Below are positions 8,162 through 16,057 of a stretch of 64,000 nt of DNA, one piece after another. The stretch's first letter is position 1, and every line of letters begins with the position of its first letter. This DNA comes from SLLG01 sp964403935 (GTDB lineage: Bacteria > Verrucomicrobiota > Verrucomicrobiia > Opitutales > Oceanipulchritudinaceae). The stretch is from NCBI GenBank assembly GCA_964403935.1, contig CAYOIB010000003.1:19892-83891 (forward strand). The letters are read 5' to 3'. The position numbers were made by a program, and so were the translations under genes. Below the pieces are notes generated by a model. It was not told the origin of the DNA. It did no database searches and saw only the letters and a program-made list of their open reading frames with translations.

Positions 8162-9403
8162 TCAGGCATTCTGCCTTTGGACGGCCTTGTGCTCCCGCAG
8201 GATTTCACGGGCAGCTTCCAGCGGTCGATCCGTCCGGTCAGGTGGCCATCCGAAAATCTCTTCAAACGTGGCCGCATCGAGCACGCCCGAATGCCGCCGT
8301 TGGAGAATAAGCTCGGCCCGCTCTTCGACGGAAAACGCCACCTCGACATCGGGCTCCACCCCCACCTTGTCGATCGATCGGCCGCTAGGAAGGTAGTAGC
8401 GCGCGGTGGTCTGCCGCAGGGCGTCTCCGGTGCGGAAGGAGTAGATGCTCTGCACGCTCCCCTTCCCAAACGAAGTGGCCCCCACCACGGTGGCACGACC
8501 GGCATCCTGCAGCGCACCGGCCACAATCTCGGCCCCCGAAGCACTTCCCTCGTTCACAATCACCACCACCGGCACGCCCGGCAGGCGACTCCCGGCACTC
8601 GCTCGAAATTCCTGCCGCTCCCGCTGGGAACGTCCCTCGATGAAGGTGATCAATTGGCCCTGCGGTAAAAGGGCATCCGCGACATCCTTGGCTGCATCCA
8701 GCAACCCGCCGGGATTGTCCCGCATGTCGATGATCAGACCTTTGACCCGCTCCTGCTCAAAGCGTTCCAGTACACCCTTGACCTCCGCCGCCGTCTGCTC
8801 CCCAAAGTGGCGAATCGCCAGGTAACCAAAGCCTGCATCGTCGATCGACACTTCACGCACGCTCGCCAACTGGACGGGCGAACGGACCAGCTCCACCCGG
8901 CGCTCTTCTCCCCGATGGGGGCGGTAGAAGGTCACCAAGACGGATTCCCCCGGCAAACCCCGGAGCCGCTCCGAAATCTCCGTCACACTCCAGTCGCGGG
9001 CATCCTCACCCTGCACTTCAACGATTTGATCGCCCGCTTGCATATTCGCTCCTTCCGCGGCACCTCCCTCGAACACAGTGATAATTGTAACCCGCTCTCG
9101 AAGGCGCTCGATCTCGACACCGATGCCCACATACTGCTGTTGGGTTGATTCCGAAAAGCGGTCAAAATCCTCTTTTGCCATGTAGCGGGAATGCGCATCC
9201 AACCCGCTCATGATGCCTTCGATGGCCGTTCGTCCCAGCCGCTCATAGGACACATCCTCAGCATCCACATATTCCGCGTGCACGAGGCGCATGACAGAGC
9301 TGACCTTGACCATGGTCTGCCAGAATGGGCTGCTGATGATCCAGAGCACGACACCAATTCCAGCGATCAGTGCGCCCAGGGGAGGAAGGATTCTTTTGAC
9401 CAT
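8162..9403 (-). CDS. S41 family C-terminal processing protease (CtpA-like)
   Basis: A 413-residue protease with an N-terminal membrane anchor or signal helix (L-G-A-L-I-A-G-I-G-V-V-L-W-I-I), a helical bundle, a PDZ domain at about 90-170 and an S41 catalytic domain. Serine is in G-S-A-S-G-A-E near residue 300, and the lysine base is in S-F-G-K-G-S-V-Q about 25 residues later. These enzymes act outside the cytoplasm and trim C-termini of envelope proteins such as peptidoglycan hydrolases or lipoproteins. The start is put at M-V-K-R-I-L; a longer form with 14 more residues is possible. It converges on the PpiD-like gene, and both would serve envelope protein quality control. Confidence 0.9.
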   Translation of the reverse strand: MVKRILPPLGALIAGIGVVLWIISSPFWQTMVKVSSVMRLVHAEYVDAEDVSYERLGRTAIEGIMSGLDAHSRYMAKEDFDRFSESTQQQYVGIGVEIERLRERVTIITVFEGGAAEGANMQAGDQIVEVQGEDARDWSVTEISERLRGLPGESVLVTFYRPHRGEERRVELVRSPVQLASVREVSIDDAGFGYLAIRHFGEQTAAEVKGVLERFEQERVKGLIIDMRDNPGGLLDAAKDVADALLPQGQLITFIEGRSQRERQEFRASAGSRLPGVPVVVIVNEGSASGAEIVAGALQDAGRATVVGATSFGKGSVQSIYSFRTGDALRQTTARYYLPSGRSIDKVGVEPDVEVAFSVEERAELILQRRHSGVLDAATFEEIFGWPPDRTDRPLEAAREILREHKAVQRQNA

Positions 9404-9495
9404 AGAGGGAAGAAAGGGAGAAAGATACACCACCACCGCACCCACGCGGAAGCGTCAAAATCGAAAATCGAGCGAGGGGAAAGGTTGCGGGATGC

Positions 9496-10515
9496 ATGGT
9501 TAGGGCCCGAGATGAATTGATGGATGCAGCGTCGTGCCACCCGGTCGGCCCGGAAATGCGCGCCGCCCTGCTGGATCGCGCCGATCCATCGGGGCGGCTG
9601 GGCTTCGATACCTTCGTCGAGGTGGTGCTCTACCACCCGCAACTCGGCTATTACCAGCGTGAGCAGCCCCGGATTGGGCGTTCCGATGGGACCGACTTCT
9701 ATACCGCCTCCACCTTGAGCGAATCCTTTGCCCCGCTCGTGGTGGCCGCGGCCAGGCATCTTCTGCCCCAGGGCCTTGCGCCCATGGACTGCACCTTCGT
9801 CGAGATTGGAGCAGAACATCCCGGCGGAATTCTCGGCCCGCATCCCCACCCTTTTCGCGCCGCGACTGCATTTTCCCTCGGGGAGCCATGGACCCTTCCC
9901 TCGCCGGCCATCCTGTTCTCAAACGAACTCTTTGATGCCCAGCCTTTTCGACGCTTCCTCAGAATGCACGGCAAATGGCGGGAGCGGGGCGTGATTGTCC
10001 GTGAAGAAGGCCTCGGCGAATGTCTGCTGGATGAACGCACCACACACCCAGATGAATTGCCGCAGGCTGCGCCAGACGGCTACACCTACGACCTCCCGAC
10101 GGGGGCTCAAGCCCTTGCCAATAAGCTGACTGCGATGCCTTGGAAGGGCGTCTTTCTCGCTTTCGATTATGGGAAGACAGCAGAGCAGTTGGCCACCGAA
10201 CATCCAGAGGGTACCGCCCGGGCCTACTTCCGGCACCGCCAGCACAATGATCTCTTGGCCCGCGCGGGCCATCAGGACTTGACCTGCCATATCTGCTGGG
10301 ACCCCCTCATGACAGCCCTTGAGAAACACGGCTTCCACTCCATTCAGCTTGAGCGGCAGGAAGCATTCTTCCTGCACCACGCGGCAGACGCGATCGCGCA
10401 CTTTGTCGCAGCCAACCCAAACGCCCTCTCAACCCCGCGCCGCCAGTTGATGGAGCTTCTTCATCCTCAACACCTGGGAGCCCGTTTTCAGGTGCTCTCC
10501 GCGATTCGAACTTGA
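9496..10515 (+). CDS. MidA/NDUFAF7-like (DUF185) methyltransferase-fold protein with eroded SAM site
   Basis: The 339-residue protein keeps the opening signature of the MidA/NDUFAF7 family, V-V-L-Y-H-P-Q-L-G-Y-Y followed by G-T-D-F-Y-T-A-S, and the later motif S-N-E-L-F-D-A-Q-P at about 142-150. Family members methylate an arginine of a complex I subunit in mitochondria, using SAM. The glycine-rich SAM loop expected after the first strand is here E-I-G-A-E-H-P-G-G. The following segment, with the usual acidic ribose contact, is shortened, and the whole protein is about 40 residues below common length. SAM binding is therefore doubtful or altered. It diverges from the CtpA-type gene and is followed by a pseudopilin. 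Confidence 0.75.
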   Translation: MVRARDELMDAASCHPVGPEMRAALLDRADPSGRLGFDTFVEVVLYHPQLGYYQREQPRIGRSDGTDFYTASTLSESFAPLVVAAARHLLPQGLAPMDCTFVEIGAEHPGGILGPHPHPFRAATAFSLGEPWTLPSPAILFSNELFDAQPFRRFLRMHGKWRERGVIVREEGLGECLLDERTTHPDELPQAAPDGYTYDLPTGAQALANKLTAMPWKGVFLAFDYGKTAEQLATEHPEGTARAYFRHRQHNDLLARAGHQDLTCHICWDPLMTALEKHGFHSIQLERQEAFFLHHAADAIAHFVAANPNALSTPRRQLMELLHPQHLGARFQVLSAIRT

Positions 10516-10591
10516 AGCCAACGCAGGGAGAATCCCTGCCCTGCATCCGCGCTTGCCCTCGCCCTTCCAGAAGTCTTTTCTCTGGAGCACC

Positions 10592-11302
10592 ATGCATGCG
10601 GCACCACAACGTCCCCGCAAAGGATTTTCCCTTGTCGAGCTGCTGAGTGTTATCGGCGTGATCGCCATCCTGATCGCGATCCTCGTTCCCGTGGCAGGGA
10701 GCCTCATGGAGAACGCCCGGCGAACAGCTGCGGCCAGTGACCTGCGCCAGATCGCTCTCGCCTACCACAGCTACTCGCAATCCGGAGCCCGCCCGCGTTC
10801 GATTGACGCCCCCTCAATCCATGAATGGGCCCGGGTTCTCGCTGAGCGCGGCAACCTCAACTCGCCCGATCTCTATATTCAGAATGATGACCCTTTGGTC
10901 GAGCGGGCGGGGAGGCCGCTCCCGCTCACTATCGCAACCCCTCCAGAAGGCGGCAGCGGCGGCCCATGGGTGCTCAGCCCGGAATTCGCCCATTTCCCTT
11001 TGAGCATTGTGGTGGCCAACCGCCTCGCCTCCCGCGCCGATCCAGCAACGACCCCGGTCGCCTGGACGCGCGGGCTCCGTACCGACGGGCACTGGGCCTC
11101 GCTTGACGATGAGAATCCGGGCGTTTACGGGGACCAGGGAGGACACATCGCCTTTCTCGACGGGCGCGTCGTTTTCTATCGGGACCTGAACGAAGACGGA
11201 GGGCAACTGATCCACTTTGTTACCCGCCAGCGGACCGCGAACATTCAGGAAGCATTGAATCCCGGTGCACAAGCACTCGACTCAAACGGCCGGGTTTTCT
11301 AG
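10592..11302 (+). CDS. type II/IV pseudopilin-like protein with prepilin cleavage site
   Basis: A short basic leader ends in K-G, directly followed by F-S-L-V-E-L-L and a hydrophobic helix, the prepilin peptidase cleavage/methylation motif with Glu at +5. The remaining ~200 residues form a soluble domain with an H-I-A-F-L-D-G-R-V strand near the C-terminus. That H...DG arrangement is frequent in pseudopilin-like proteins of Verrucomicrobiota and Planctomycetota. Such proteins are exported, trimmed and often occur as many single genes apart from any secretion operon; none is seen here. The start at 10592 is supported by a GGAG six bases upstream and puts the cleavage site about 10 residues in. 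The target or assembly partner is unknown. Confidence 0.85.
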   Translation: MHAAPQRPRKGFSLVELLSVIGVIAILIAILVPVAGSLMENARRTAAASDLRQIALAYHSYSQSGARPRSIDAPSIHEWARVLAERGNLNSPDLYIQNDDPLVERAGRPLPLTIATPPEGGSGGPWVLSPEFAHFPLSIVVANRLASRADPATTPVAWTRGLRTDGHWASLDDENPGVYGDQGGHIAFLDGRVVFYRDLNEDGGQLIHFVTRQRTANIQEALNPGAQALDSNGRVF

Positions 11303-11311
11303 ACCTTTCCT

Positions 11312-11524
11312 ATGCTCCAGAAAGGATCCGATCGGTTTATTCCAAATCACGAGACGGTGCTTCGTGCCGCCGCTGAGCTCCCACCAGCGGACGAGGCCAC
11401 AACCGCAAGCTACGAGGTGGCGATCGCCGAAGGTCGCACCCTCACCTTCAAACGAATCAAGTTGAAAGACGCGAGTGGGCGCGGCTATCGCTGGATCTAT
11501 GACGGGAAGATTCTCGTCCAATAG
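11312..11524 (+). CDS. small hypothetical protein, 70 aa
   Basis: I do not recognise this protein. It is 70 residues, soluble and of mixed charge; its second half (T-L-T-F-K-R-I-K-L-K-D then R-G-Y-R-W-I-Y-D-G-K-I) reads like a small beta-rich domain rather than a random frame. It starts 9 bases after the pseudopilin stop and ends 41 bases before the HTH gene, so the three could be co-transcribed. No clear ribosome-binding site precedes its ATG, which lowers confidence. Confidence 0.5.
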   Translation: MLQKGSDRFIPNHETVLRAAAELPPADEATTASYEVAIAEGRTLTFKRIKLKDASGRGYRWIYDGKILVQ

Positions 11525-11565
11525 TTCTGGATCCTGAACACGCCCCGTGCGAGCCCCCCTTCGCC

Positions 11566-12240
11566 ATGAAAAAAAGATCCGCATCGTCCGAGCAAGCCCG
11601 AGAGATCAAGAAGCGTATTATCGAGATTCTCAAGAAGGGCCAGACCCAGGCAAAGGCTGCCGAAGCCACCGGCACCACCCGCCAATACGTCTCCTACATT
11701 GCGGCCGCCCACCGGCAAAAAGGTGATGCTATCTTCGACGCGCGGCCGGGTCGCCGGAAAGACCGCCCGCTGACGGAGGCACATATCCGCAGCCTCTACA
11801 AAACCATTACGGAAACCAAGCCCTCGGATGCCGGGATGGAAGGCGACGCTTGGACGGAGACTCTCGTCAAGGAGTGGTTCCGGAAGACCTTCGAGCGGAC
11901 CATCACCCGGCATCAGATTCGAAGGTTCTGCATGACGAACAACCTTCGATTGAAGCGCGAACGCTCGACGGACGAATTCAGCGCTTACTTTGATGAAGCA
12001 GAAGACGACAATCCCGAAAACGTGCAGGAAGAGCCGCATGAGGGAGCTGATATTGAACCGTTCATCAACAGAGACGGCTCCCTCGACCTGGAGGGGATGC
12101 GCGCAAGCCTCGCCATCACTCAGGCAAAGCTCGCAAAGCGAGGCATCAAACCCCTTATCAACCTTCCAGGTGTCCGCACCGGCAAGCACAGCAAGCAACG
12201 AAGCACGCCCTTCACGCCAAAGAAGAAGCGAAAGAGCTGA
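11566..12240 (+). CDS. HTH protein resembling the DNA-binding half of an IS630-type transposase
   Basis: A 224-residue basic protein. Residues about 8-50 form a helix-turn-helix of the kind at the N-terminus of IS630/Tc1-type transposases (K-G-Q-T-Q-A-K-A-A-E-A-T-G then V-S-Y-I). Residues about 65-125 look like the winged helix that follows it there (W-T-E-T-L-V-K-E-W-F-R-K-T-F, then T-R-H-Q-I-R-R-F). The catalytic DDE domain is absent. A ~100-residue acidic then Lys/Arg-rich tail takes its place. No inverted repeats or target duplications are visible around it. It is probably either a domesticated DNA-binding protein or a regulator with the same fold; targets are unknown. Confidence 0.6.
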   Translation: MKKRSASSEQAREIKKRIIEILKKGQTQAKAAEATGTTRQYVSYIAAAHRQKGDAIFDARPGRRKDRPLTEAHIRSLYKTITETKPSDAGMEGDAWTETLVKEWFRKTFERTITRHQIRRFCMTNNLRLKRERSTDEFSAYFDEAEDDNPENVQEEPHEGADIEPFINRDGSLDLEGMRASLAITQAKLAKRGIKPLINLPGVRTGKHSKQRSTPFTPKKKRKS

Positions 12241-12286
12241 CACGTCCCCCGCTCTGCCTTCAGCGATGCGTCAGTAATCCGACGTC

Positions 12287-13513
12287 TCAATCAAGCCCGG
12301 CAAGATAACGTCCCAGCAGGGCCATGTTGGCCTTCGCATCGAAATGGTCCTCCACCCACTGCCGGGCACCCTCTTGCAGCCGAAGGTAGAGCGCGTCGTC
12401 CTGCGCCAGCCTCACCAGCGAGGCGACCGCCTCAGATCCCGCAGCCAGCATCCCTGTTTCCCCATGGAAAACCGCTTCCGCGACGCCTCCCACGGGGCTC
12501 GCGACCACGGGAACACCCGCCGCCATCGCCTCCGCTACAGCGTTGGGCAATCCAGCACGGTCGCCGCTGCGCGCCACCACTCCGGTGAAAAGGAAGACAT
12601 CGGCCCACGCCAAAGCGCGCTCCACATCCTCGAAGGGGCGTTTGCCCTCGAATCGCACCCACTCAGAAAGTCCGGCAACGGCCACCTGCTTTACCGTATC
12701 GCGCTGGGTTGGGCCCTCCCCGATAATTCGCACGTCAAAACGGTGCCCGCCGGCGACCAAGTCACTCAAAATGCGGATCAACTCCCGATAGCCCATTTTC
12801 TCGACGAAGCGCCCGACACACAAGATCCGAAGAGGCATTCTCTCGGGTCGCATCGGATGGACCGGAGGATGGACCACCAATCCTCGCCGCAAGAGGAGAA
12901 TTCGATCGCCCGGAATACCCAACTTGAGCAGGCGTTGTCGCCCGGCCTCAGTAGACGTGCGCACCCAACAAGCCGCTGCTCCCTTTTCCCGGAGGAGCCA
13001 ATCCCCACCGTCCTCAAAGAGATCATAGGCATGCCCGCCGAAGCTGAAAGGCAACCCTATGAGCCGATGGAGAAGCCAGGCAGAGGCTGCCGGCAAGCCA
13101 CCCCAGACACCGTGAATGTGGGTGTAACCCTTCGCCGCCAGGCCCTTCGCGTGAATGAGAGCAAAAGCCATTCCCAAGAGGTTCTCGCCCACATTGAGGG
13201 CGGAGGGCATCGCTCGCAGGCTCATCGCCTCAGCAAGCTCGGCCAAGGCGGCAGGACGCCGCATCAGCCAGTAAGGAATCCACCACACAAGCTTCACAAG
13301 CTCCCACAACCCAAAACACCGAATGCCCGAACCCCCACCACCCCAGATGGAAACGAGGTCCAGGCGAACCCCCGCCTGCTGAAGCGCCTCCACCTCACGT
13401 TGAAGAAAGGTTTCGGTCGGTGCCGGAAAAGTGGTGCACACAAACAGGATTCGCGCGTCCTCCATCCGGGGCACAGCGTCGAACGCTTCAGTTGGCAATG
13501 GGCGAGACATCAT
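12287..13513 (-). CDS. family 4 glycosyltransferase (GT-B, retaining)
   Basis: About 408 residues with the two Rossmann lobes of GT4 enzymes. The N-terminal lobe opens with I-L-F-V-C-T-T-F-P-A-P-T-E-T-F. The C-terminal lobe has the EX7E-type donor site in P-N-A-V-A-E-A-M-A-A-G-V-P-V-V-A-S. It would transfer a sugar from a nucleotide donor to a lipid or glycan at the inner membrane face. The start at 13513 overlaps the end of the upstream glycosyltransferase by 26 bases and has an AAGGTG ribosome site, which indicates translational coupling. An alternative start at 13465 removes the overlap. It is the last gene of a minus-strand set with a GT28-like enzyme, a ketosynthase and an ACP-dehydratase, suggesting glycosylation of their product. 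Confidence 0.88.
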   Translation of the reverse strand: MMSRPLPTEAFDAVPRMEDARILFVCTTFPAPTETFLQREVEALQQAGVRLDLVSIWGGGGSGIRCFGLWELVKLVWWIPYWLMRRPAALAELAEAMSLRAMPSALNVGENLLGMAFALIHAKGLAAKGYTHIHGVWGGLPAASAWLLHRLIGLPFSFGGHAYDLFEDGGDWLLREKGAAACWVRTSTEAGRQRLLKLGIPGDRILLLRRGLVVHPPVHPMRPERMPLRILCVGRFVEKMGYRELIRILSDLVAGGHRFDVRIIGEGPTQRDTVKQVAVAGLSEWVRFEGKRPFEDVERALAWADVFLFTGVVARSGDRAGLPNAVAEAMAAGVPVVASPVGGVAEAVFHGETGMLAAGSEAVASLVRLAQDDALYLRLQEGARQWVEDHFDAKANMALLGRYLAGLD

Positions 13514-14699
13514 CAGACCGCACCTTGGCACAGGCCTGAGCGCCTTCAAGAATCTCTTGAACGAATGCTGCCGGCGTGTCCTTGGCATCCAGCGCGCGAA
13601 TGGAGGCCAAGACCTTCGCATAAGCCGTCCCCCGCTGCGACCACTCCGCCAGGACTTCGGTCAAATCACTCGCTTTCCTAACGATTGCCGCAGCCCCTTT
13701 GTCCGCAAGGTAAGCGATCGTGAGGCGCTCTTGGGGCATGTCACCGCCCAGCGTATCAAAAAGGACCGGACACCCGAAGTGAATGGCCTCGGCCGTGGTA
13801 TTCGCCCCGCCTCGAGTCACCACACAATCCGAGACTTGAAGGTAGTGGTGCATCCGTTCGCTGTAGCCCTCGAAGTGAAGTGCAAGTTCCGGGTGAGCCC
13901 GCTTCCATGCCTTCAGACGCTTCAGCGCGCGACGGTTTCGCCCGCAAACGGCGAAGACCTGGACACGGTCACACAAGGGAAGCAAGGCGTCCAGAAAGCG
14001 TTCGTGGTGATTGGCTCCATACCCACCGGTAGCCAGAAATACAGTGAAACGATCTTCATCGAGGCCCTCAAGGGATGCTCGAAGTGCCCGTCGCTCAGCT
14101 GTTTCCATCGGGGCCACGAAAGCTTCCGGCGGAAGAAACTTGCAAACAAGCCGGGTGCGCGCCTCCGGAATCCCGAGAGCCAGAGCCGTTTGAAGAGCTT
14201 CAGGAGTGCGGGCACCATAGAGATCCGCCGTTGGATTCACCCAGTTCCGGCTGAACCCATAACCCCCGCTCCACTCCCCGCTGTAGGTGGCACAAAAGAC
14301 CCGCTCCGCTCCCAGAAGGGCGCGCGCGTCCTCGAAGTAACCGCGGTTGGTGCTGTCATGAAAACTCACTACAACATGAGGACGATATTCAGAAATCAAT
14401 CTCCGGTAATACTTGCCCCCAAAACTCACCTTCCCATGGTGCGTCCCCGCCACCACCTCAACGATATGCCAGTAGATATGATGTAATCGCGGACAGAGCC
14501 GCTGGATGAAATTGTAGAGCCAGACACCGAAGCTCCCCAGCCAACTGCTGTCCTCAATGATATGGGCAATCCGCACGCCGACTCCCGGAGAAAGCCTTCG
14601 CACCCAGGCGGCAAAGGCTCGGGCGCGCATGTCGTGGCCGCTACCCGTACTGGAGGTCAGCACCAGGAGACGGACGGGATCATCCGCCTCAGAGGTCAT
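13488..14699 (-). CDS. MGDG-synthase-like GT28 glycosyltransferase
   Basis: About 403 residues with an N-terminal MGDG-synthase domain (L-T-S-S-T-G-S-G-H-D-M-R-A-R-A, the acceptor-lobe glycine/histidine loop). The C-terminal GT28 donor site is V-T-R-G-G-A-N-T-T-A-E-A-I followed by P-Q-E. Relatives are plant monogalactosyldiacylglycerol synthase and bacterial processive diacylglycerol glucosyltransferases, which add hexose to a lipid acceptor at the membrane. The start at 14699 overlaps the stop of the upstream ketosynthase by 11 bases, so translation is probably coupled. A Met ten codons upstream is an alternative. With the GT4 gene downstream it suggests a two-sugar glycolipid. The acceptor could be diacylglycerol or an acyl chain made by the neighbours. 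Confidence 0.85.
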   Translation of the reverse strand: MTSEADDPVRLLVLTSSTGSGHDMRARAFAAWVRRLSPGVGVRIAHIIEDSSWLGSFGVWLYNFIQRLCPRLHHIYWHIVEVVAGTHHGKVSFGGKYYRRLISEYRPHVVVSFHDSTNRGYFEDARALLGAERVFCATYSGEWSGGYGFSRNWVNPTADLYGARTPEALQTALALGIPEARTRLVCKFLPPEAFVAPMETAERRALRASLEGLDEDRFTVFLATGGYGANHHERFLDALLPLCDRVQVFAVCGRNRRALKRLKAWKRAHPELALHFEGYSERMHHYLQVSDCVVTRGGANTTAEAIHFGCPVLFDTLGGDMPQERLTIAYLADKGAAAIVRKASDLTEVLAEWSQRGTAYAKVLASIRALDAKDTPAAFVQEILEGAQACAKVRSDDVSPIAN

Positions 14700-15960
14700 T
14701 GGAAAAGCGCGAAAAAACAAGGCTGACATTCGCACCGCCAAAGCCGCTGCTGTTGGACAAGACAACCTCCGGTGCCTCATCCAGCGTCTCCAGAGGAAAC
14801 GTCAATCCCAGCGCCTCGGGATCCGGATTCTCGAGATGCGCCGCACCCGGAATAAACCGGTGGTGGATTGCGAGGACGGAAAACGATGCTTCCATGACAC
14901 TCGATAGCGAGAGCGCGTGCCCGGTCAGGGCCTTCGTGCTGCTGACGAAAGGGCCCCCTTCGGTGCCAAACAATCCCTTCAATGCCCGGCATTCGGAGAC
15001 ATCCCCCATCGGTGTCGAGGTCGCGTGAGCGTTGATGTAGTCGACGGCCTCAAGACGTGTTTCACTCGCATTCAAGGCCGCTGTCATTGCCCGCTTCAAG
15101 CCCGCGCCTTCCGGATGGGCAATGGCCATGTGGGTGCCATCGGTGGACTGTCCCCAGCCTCTGAATGCCGCATAGACCCGCGCCCCGCGGGCTTTTGCGA
15201 CCGATGCTTCTTCCAAGACCATCGCCACCGCACCCCCTGTGCCGATAAATCCGTCCCGATCCCGGTCGAAGGGTCGGGAGGCACGATCGGGATCCCGCGA
15301 GGTGCTCAGCACCCGCATGCTGGCAAAGGGAAGGAGCGTCTCCGGTGTGAAATCCTCCGCTCCCACCACCAACATCCGGTCCTGCCGCCCCAGCTTGATC
15401 TCGTCAAAGGCGTAGCCCAAGGCATGCCCGCTGGAGGCACAGGCAGAGACAAAGCCAACGGATGCACCCTGAATGCCCAAGGACGGAACGAGGTTGAAAT
15501 TCAAGGTGCCCGCTGTCGAGGCCACGATTCCAAGGGGAGAGCACCGCGCCGGGCCCACTCGCTTCATCCGGTCGATGTGGTGGTGGGTGAGCATGGCGGA
15601 TCCGGCCGAGGCCGTAAACAGGCCGGTGCGCGGATTTGAAACGTCATTGGCCTCAAGAGCCGCATCCGCGATTGCCTGCCTTATGGCATAGGTCGCGTAG
15701 AGCGCATTCGGGGAAAGCGCACGCAATTGCTCCAAGCGGAACCGAAGGGTATCGGGATAGGTCCAGTCCTCCGCATCCGCTGTCTCCGTAGAGAAGCCAA
15801 CCACCGGAGCGGCCAGTTTTACGGGGATGGAATCATCCGCAAAAGCCGGGCACAACCGGATGCCGTGGCGCAGCTCACGCAGGGATTCTACAACAGCCAT
15901 TTGCTCACGACCCAAGCAGGTCGCAAAGCCAAGACCCGTAACAACAATGTGCCGAGACAT
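14689..15960 (-). CDS. beta-ketoacyl-ACP synthase, FabF-like (KAS2 of window)
   Basis: A 423-residue condensing enzyme with an intact active site: Cys174 in V-S-A-C-A-S-S-G, His312 in N-A-H-A-T-S-T-P, and Lys343 with His348 in K-A-L-T-G-H-A-L. It is clearly diverged from the first ketosynthase of the window (4989-6239) and is not a recent duplicate. Since both have the nucleophilic cysteine, they are not an obvious KAS/chain-length-factor pair. It lies about 100 bases downstream of the ACP-dehydratase fusion and its stop overlaps the GT28-like gene. Expected role: elongation of an ACP-tethered chain that is then dehydrated and possibly glycosylated. Confidence 0.9.
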   Translation of the reverse strand: MSRHIVVTGLGFATCLGREQMAVVESLRELRHGIRLCPAFADDSIPVKLAAPVVGFSTETADAEDWTYPDTLRFRLEQLRALSPNALYATYAIRQAIADAALEANDVSNPRTGLFTASAGSAMLTHHHIDRMKRVGPARCSPLGIVASTAGTLNFNLVPSLGIQGASVGFVSACASSGHALGYAFDEIKLGRQDRMLVVGAEDFTPETLLPFASMRVLSTSRDPDRASRPFDRDRDGFIGTGGAVAMVLEEASVAKARGARVYAAFRGWGQSTDGTHMAIAHPEGAGLKRAMTAALNASETRLEAVDYINAHATSTPMGDVSECRALKGLFGTEGGPFVSSTKALTGHALSLSSVMEASFSVLAIHHRFIPGAAHLENPDPEALGLTFPLETLDEAPEVVLSNSSGFGGANVSLVFSRFSNDL

Positions 15961-16057
15961 GGAGAATGGGAAATTTTCGGGCTTCGGCGATCAGCCGAAT
16001 CTCACAAACCTGCAGGGCTCTTACACCTCCAAATGCTGAAGCTCAACAAGCGGAGCC

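Noticed and set aside
11566..12240. Annotation as an active insertion sequence
   Set aside because: No DDE domain, no terminal inverted repeats and no target duplication could be found.
12344..14486. Two long plus-strand open frames (445 and 351 codons) across the glycosyltransferase genes
   Set aside because: Both are antisense to well-supported GT4 and GT28 genes; their translations are Arg/His/Pro-rich without domains.
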